64,000 nucleotides of DNA from Avimuribaculum sp964395975 (GTDB lineage Bacteria; Bacteroidota; Bacteroidia; Bacteroidales; Muribaculaceae), in contig CAYNBZ010000005.1 in NCBI GenBank assembly GCA_964395975.1, positions 1 to 64,000 on the forward strand, given 5' to 3'. The notes beneath the pieces are model-generated. The model searched no databases. It was not told where the DNA came from and was given only the letters and a program-made list of their open reading frames with translations. Shown one piece after another: positions 63,240 through 64,000 of this stretch; the first letter of the stretch is position 1; each line of letters begins with the position of its first letter. A program made the translations under genes and the position numbers.

Positions 63240-64000
63240 TTACACCACCGCATTCATCTCATCCAACAAATCTTGGTAAGACGTCACTTTGTGATACCTT
63301 ACATTAGCTGTGGAAATGGAATTGAATAATTTTTCCGCGCATTCTATTTTTGCCTTTTCCACGCCGCGCAGTTCCATTGAGCTCATCGAGCCCTTGGTTT
63401 CGGCAATGAAGAAGATATGTTTCACTCCATCCTTCTTCATTGCAATGGCCCAGTCGGGGGCATAATCGCCGACAGGTGTCGGGATCCGGAATGTTCGGGG
63501 CAGTTTGGCGTACACCGCCACTTCATCGGCTTCATCAAGGTCATGGGCAAACCGACGTTCTCCCTTGCTGTCGCTGAACACATAGTCGGTAATGTGTTTT
63601 TTAGCCGCATAAGCCCGGTCAAAATCCATCTTGTTTTTCACCGTGAAAATATCGCTGTCATATTTGCCTTCGGTCATGTTGTAGTGGATTGACTCCACAA
63701 TCATTGTGGCCTTCTGTTCCCTGATGATACCTGTTACCTTACGGATGAATTCCTCCGGGTTGTTCCTGAACAGATACAGCTTGCTCTCTTTAATACCCTG
63801 TAATATTCTTACCACGGTGCGGCGGGTAAGGTTTGCGCCTTTGGCAATGTCACCCACAAGGTCGTAACGGACGGTCGAGGTACAGATATCCGTCAGTTCG
63901 TGGGACTGTGAACGGGTGTCACCGAATTCCGCAACCTGCTTCTCGTCCTGCATCCCTTCCACCATGACATAACGTAGCTGTTTCACGTCCAGTTCCGCGT
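63240..64000 (-). CDS. type III restriction enzyme Res subunit, C-terminal part (partial)
   Basis: The frame is open to the right edge of the window, so at least 253 residues of the C-terminus are seen. The sequence matches the end of type III restriction (Res) subunits. It has a helix-turn-helix-like stretch (about 60-85 from the GTG at 63986) and a PD-(D/E)xK nuclease site with Asp in PVGDYAPDWAIAMKK and E-x-K in FFIAETKGSMSS. Type III enzymes cut DNA after ATP-driven diffusion between two head-to-head sites. The helicase part and a Mod methyltransferase should lie to the right. Its position behind tmRNA fits a horizontally acquired unit. Confidence 0.85.
   Translation of the reverse strand, partial: AELDVKQLRYVMVEGMQDEKQVAEFGDTRSQSHELTDICTSTVRYDLVGDIAKGANLTRRTVVRILQGIKESKLYLFRNNPEEFIRKVTGIIREQKATMIVESIHYNMTEGKYDSDIFTVKNKMDFDRAYAAKKHITDYVFSDSKGERRFAHDLDEADEVAVYAKLPRTFRIPTPVGDYAPDWAIAMKKDGVKHIFFIAETKGSMSSMELRGVEKAKIECAEKLFNSISTANVRYHKVTSYQDLLDEMNAVV

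Noticed and set aside
1..64000. CRISPR arrays, rRNA genes and complete insertion sequences
   Set aside because: I saw no regularly spaced direct repeats, no rRNA sequence and no transposase with both ends; only one transposase remnant is supported.

Overview
The window looks like a chromosome segment of a gut-type Bacteroidales bacterium (phylum Bacteroidota; a Muribaculaceae-like genome would fit, but the genus cannot be fixed from sequence alone). The reasons are promoters with the Bacteroidota -7 box TAnnTTTG, often with a TTTG-like -33 box about 19 nt upstream; weak or absent Shine-Dalgarno sequences; lineage-typical families (DUF4295 beside rpmB-rpmG, DUF4491, DUF3332, a PorT-like barrel, a tricorn-type S41 peptidase); and a tmRNA whose tag reads GENNYALAA.

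Layout. 1-3120: the end of an unknown gene, then uvrA. 3220-22517: an accessory island. It holds eleven tightly packed minus-strand genes (21068 down to 3220) and a tyrosine recombinase. The first two genes resemble the SrfB (actin/Hsp70-fold ATPase) and SrfC (P-loop) 'virulence factor' families. The next ones are a membrane-anchored subtilisin-like protease, a four-helix membrane protein, a DUF805 membrane protein, a cytoplasmic GTPase with helical repeats and a bitopic membrane protein. The last four are an inner-membrane-anchored periplasmic protein, a secreted coiled-coil protein, a predicted outer-membrane barrel and a lipoprotein. Together they look like a machine reaching from cytoplasm to outer membrane. 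A 147-bp segment between inverted 20-nt repeats (19/20 identical) lies between this operon and the recombinase. It carries a Bacteroidota promoter box that now points away from the operon; flipping the segment would aim it at the operon. I read this as a phase-variable switch in the OFF position.

23139-33743: mostly core genes: a small Ig-like protein, a C_GCAxxG_C_C protein, a K+/H+ antiporter, a nitrilase-family amidase, the rpsF-rpsR-rplI operon, an NhaC-type antiporter, a DUF3332 lipoprotein and a tricorn-type protease. 33941-38062: a small transcription unit that could encode a 24-residue peptide, then an etfB-etfA-acyl-CoA dehydrogenase operon whose promoter is covered by a perfect 28-bp palindrome. 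38110-40215: a small accessory islet with unknown proteins, a duplicated gene fragment and a transposase remnant next to tRNA-Arg(CCT). 40339-50673: DUF4491, an M16 peptidase, rpmB-rpmG-DUF4295, an operon of an alpha/beta hydrolase, a membrane-bound MurF-like ligase and a D-Ala-D-Ala ligase, tRNA-Val(TAC), an HsdR_N-type protein and holA. 50698-62541: PorT-like barrel and LysM protein, O-acetylhomoserine sulfhydrylase with a possible structured leader, a YgiQ-type radical SAM protein, uvrB, a DUF6056 membrane protein, dgt and a polysaccharide deacetylase. 62643-64000: tmRNA, its terminator, and the C-terminal part of a type III restriction (Res) subunit that runs off the right edge.
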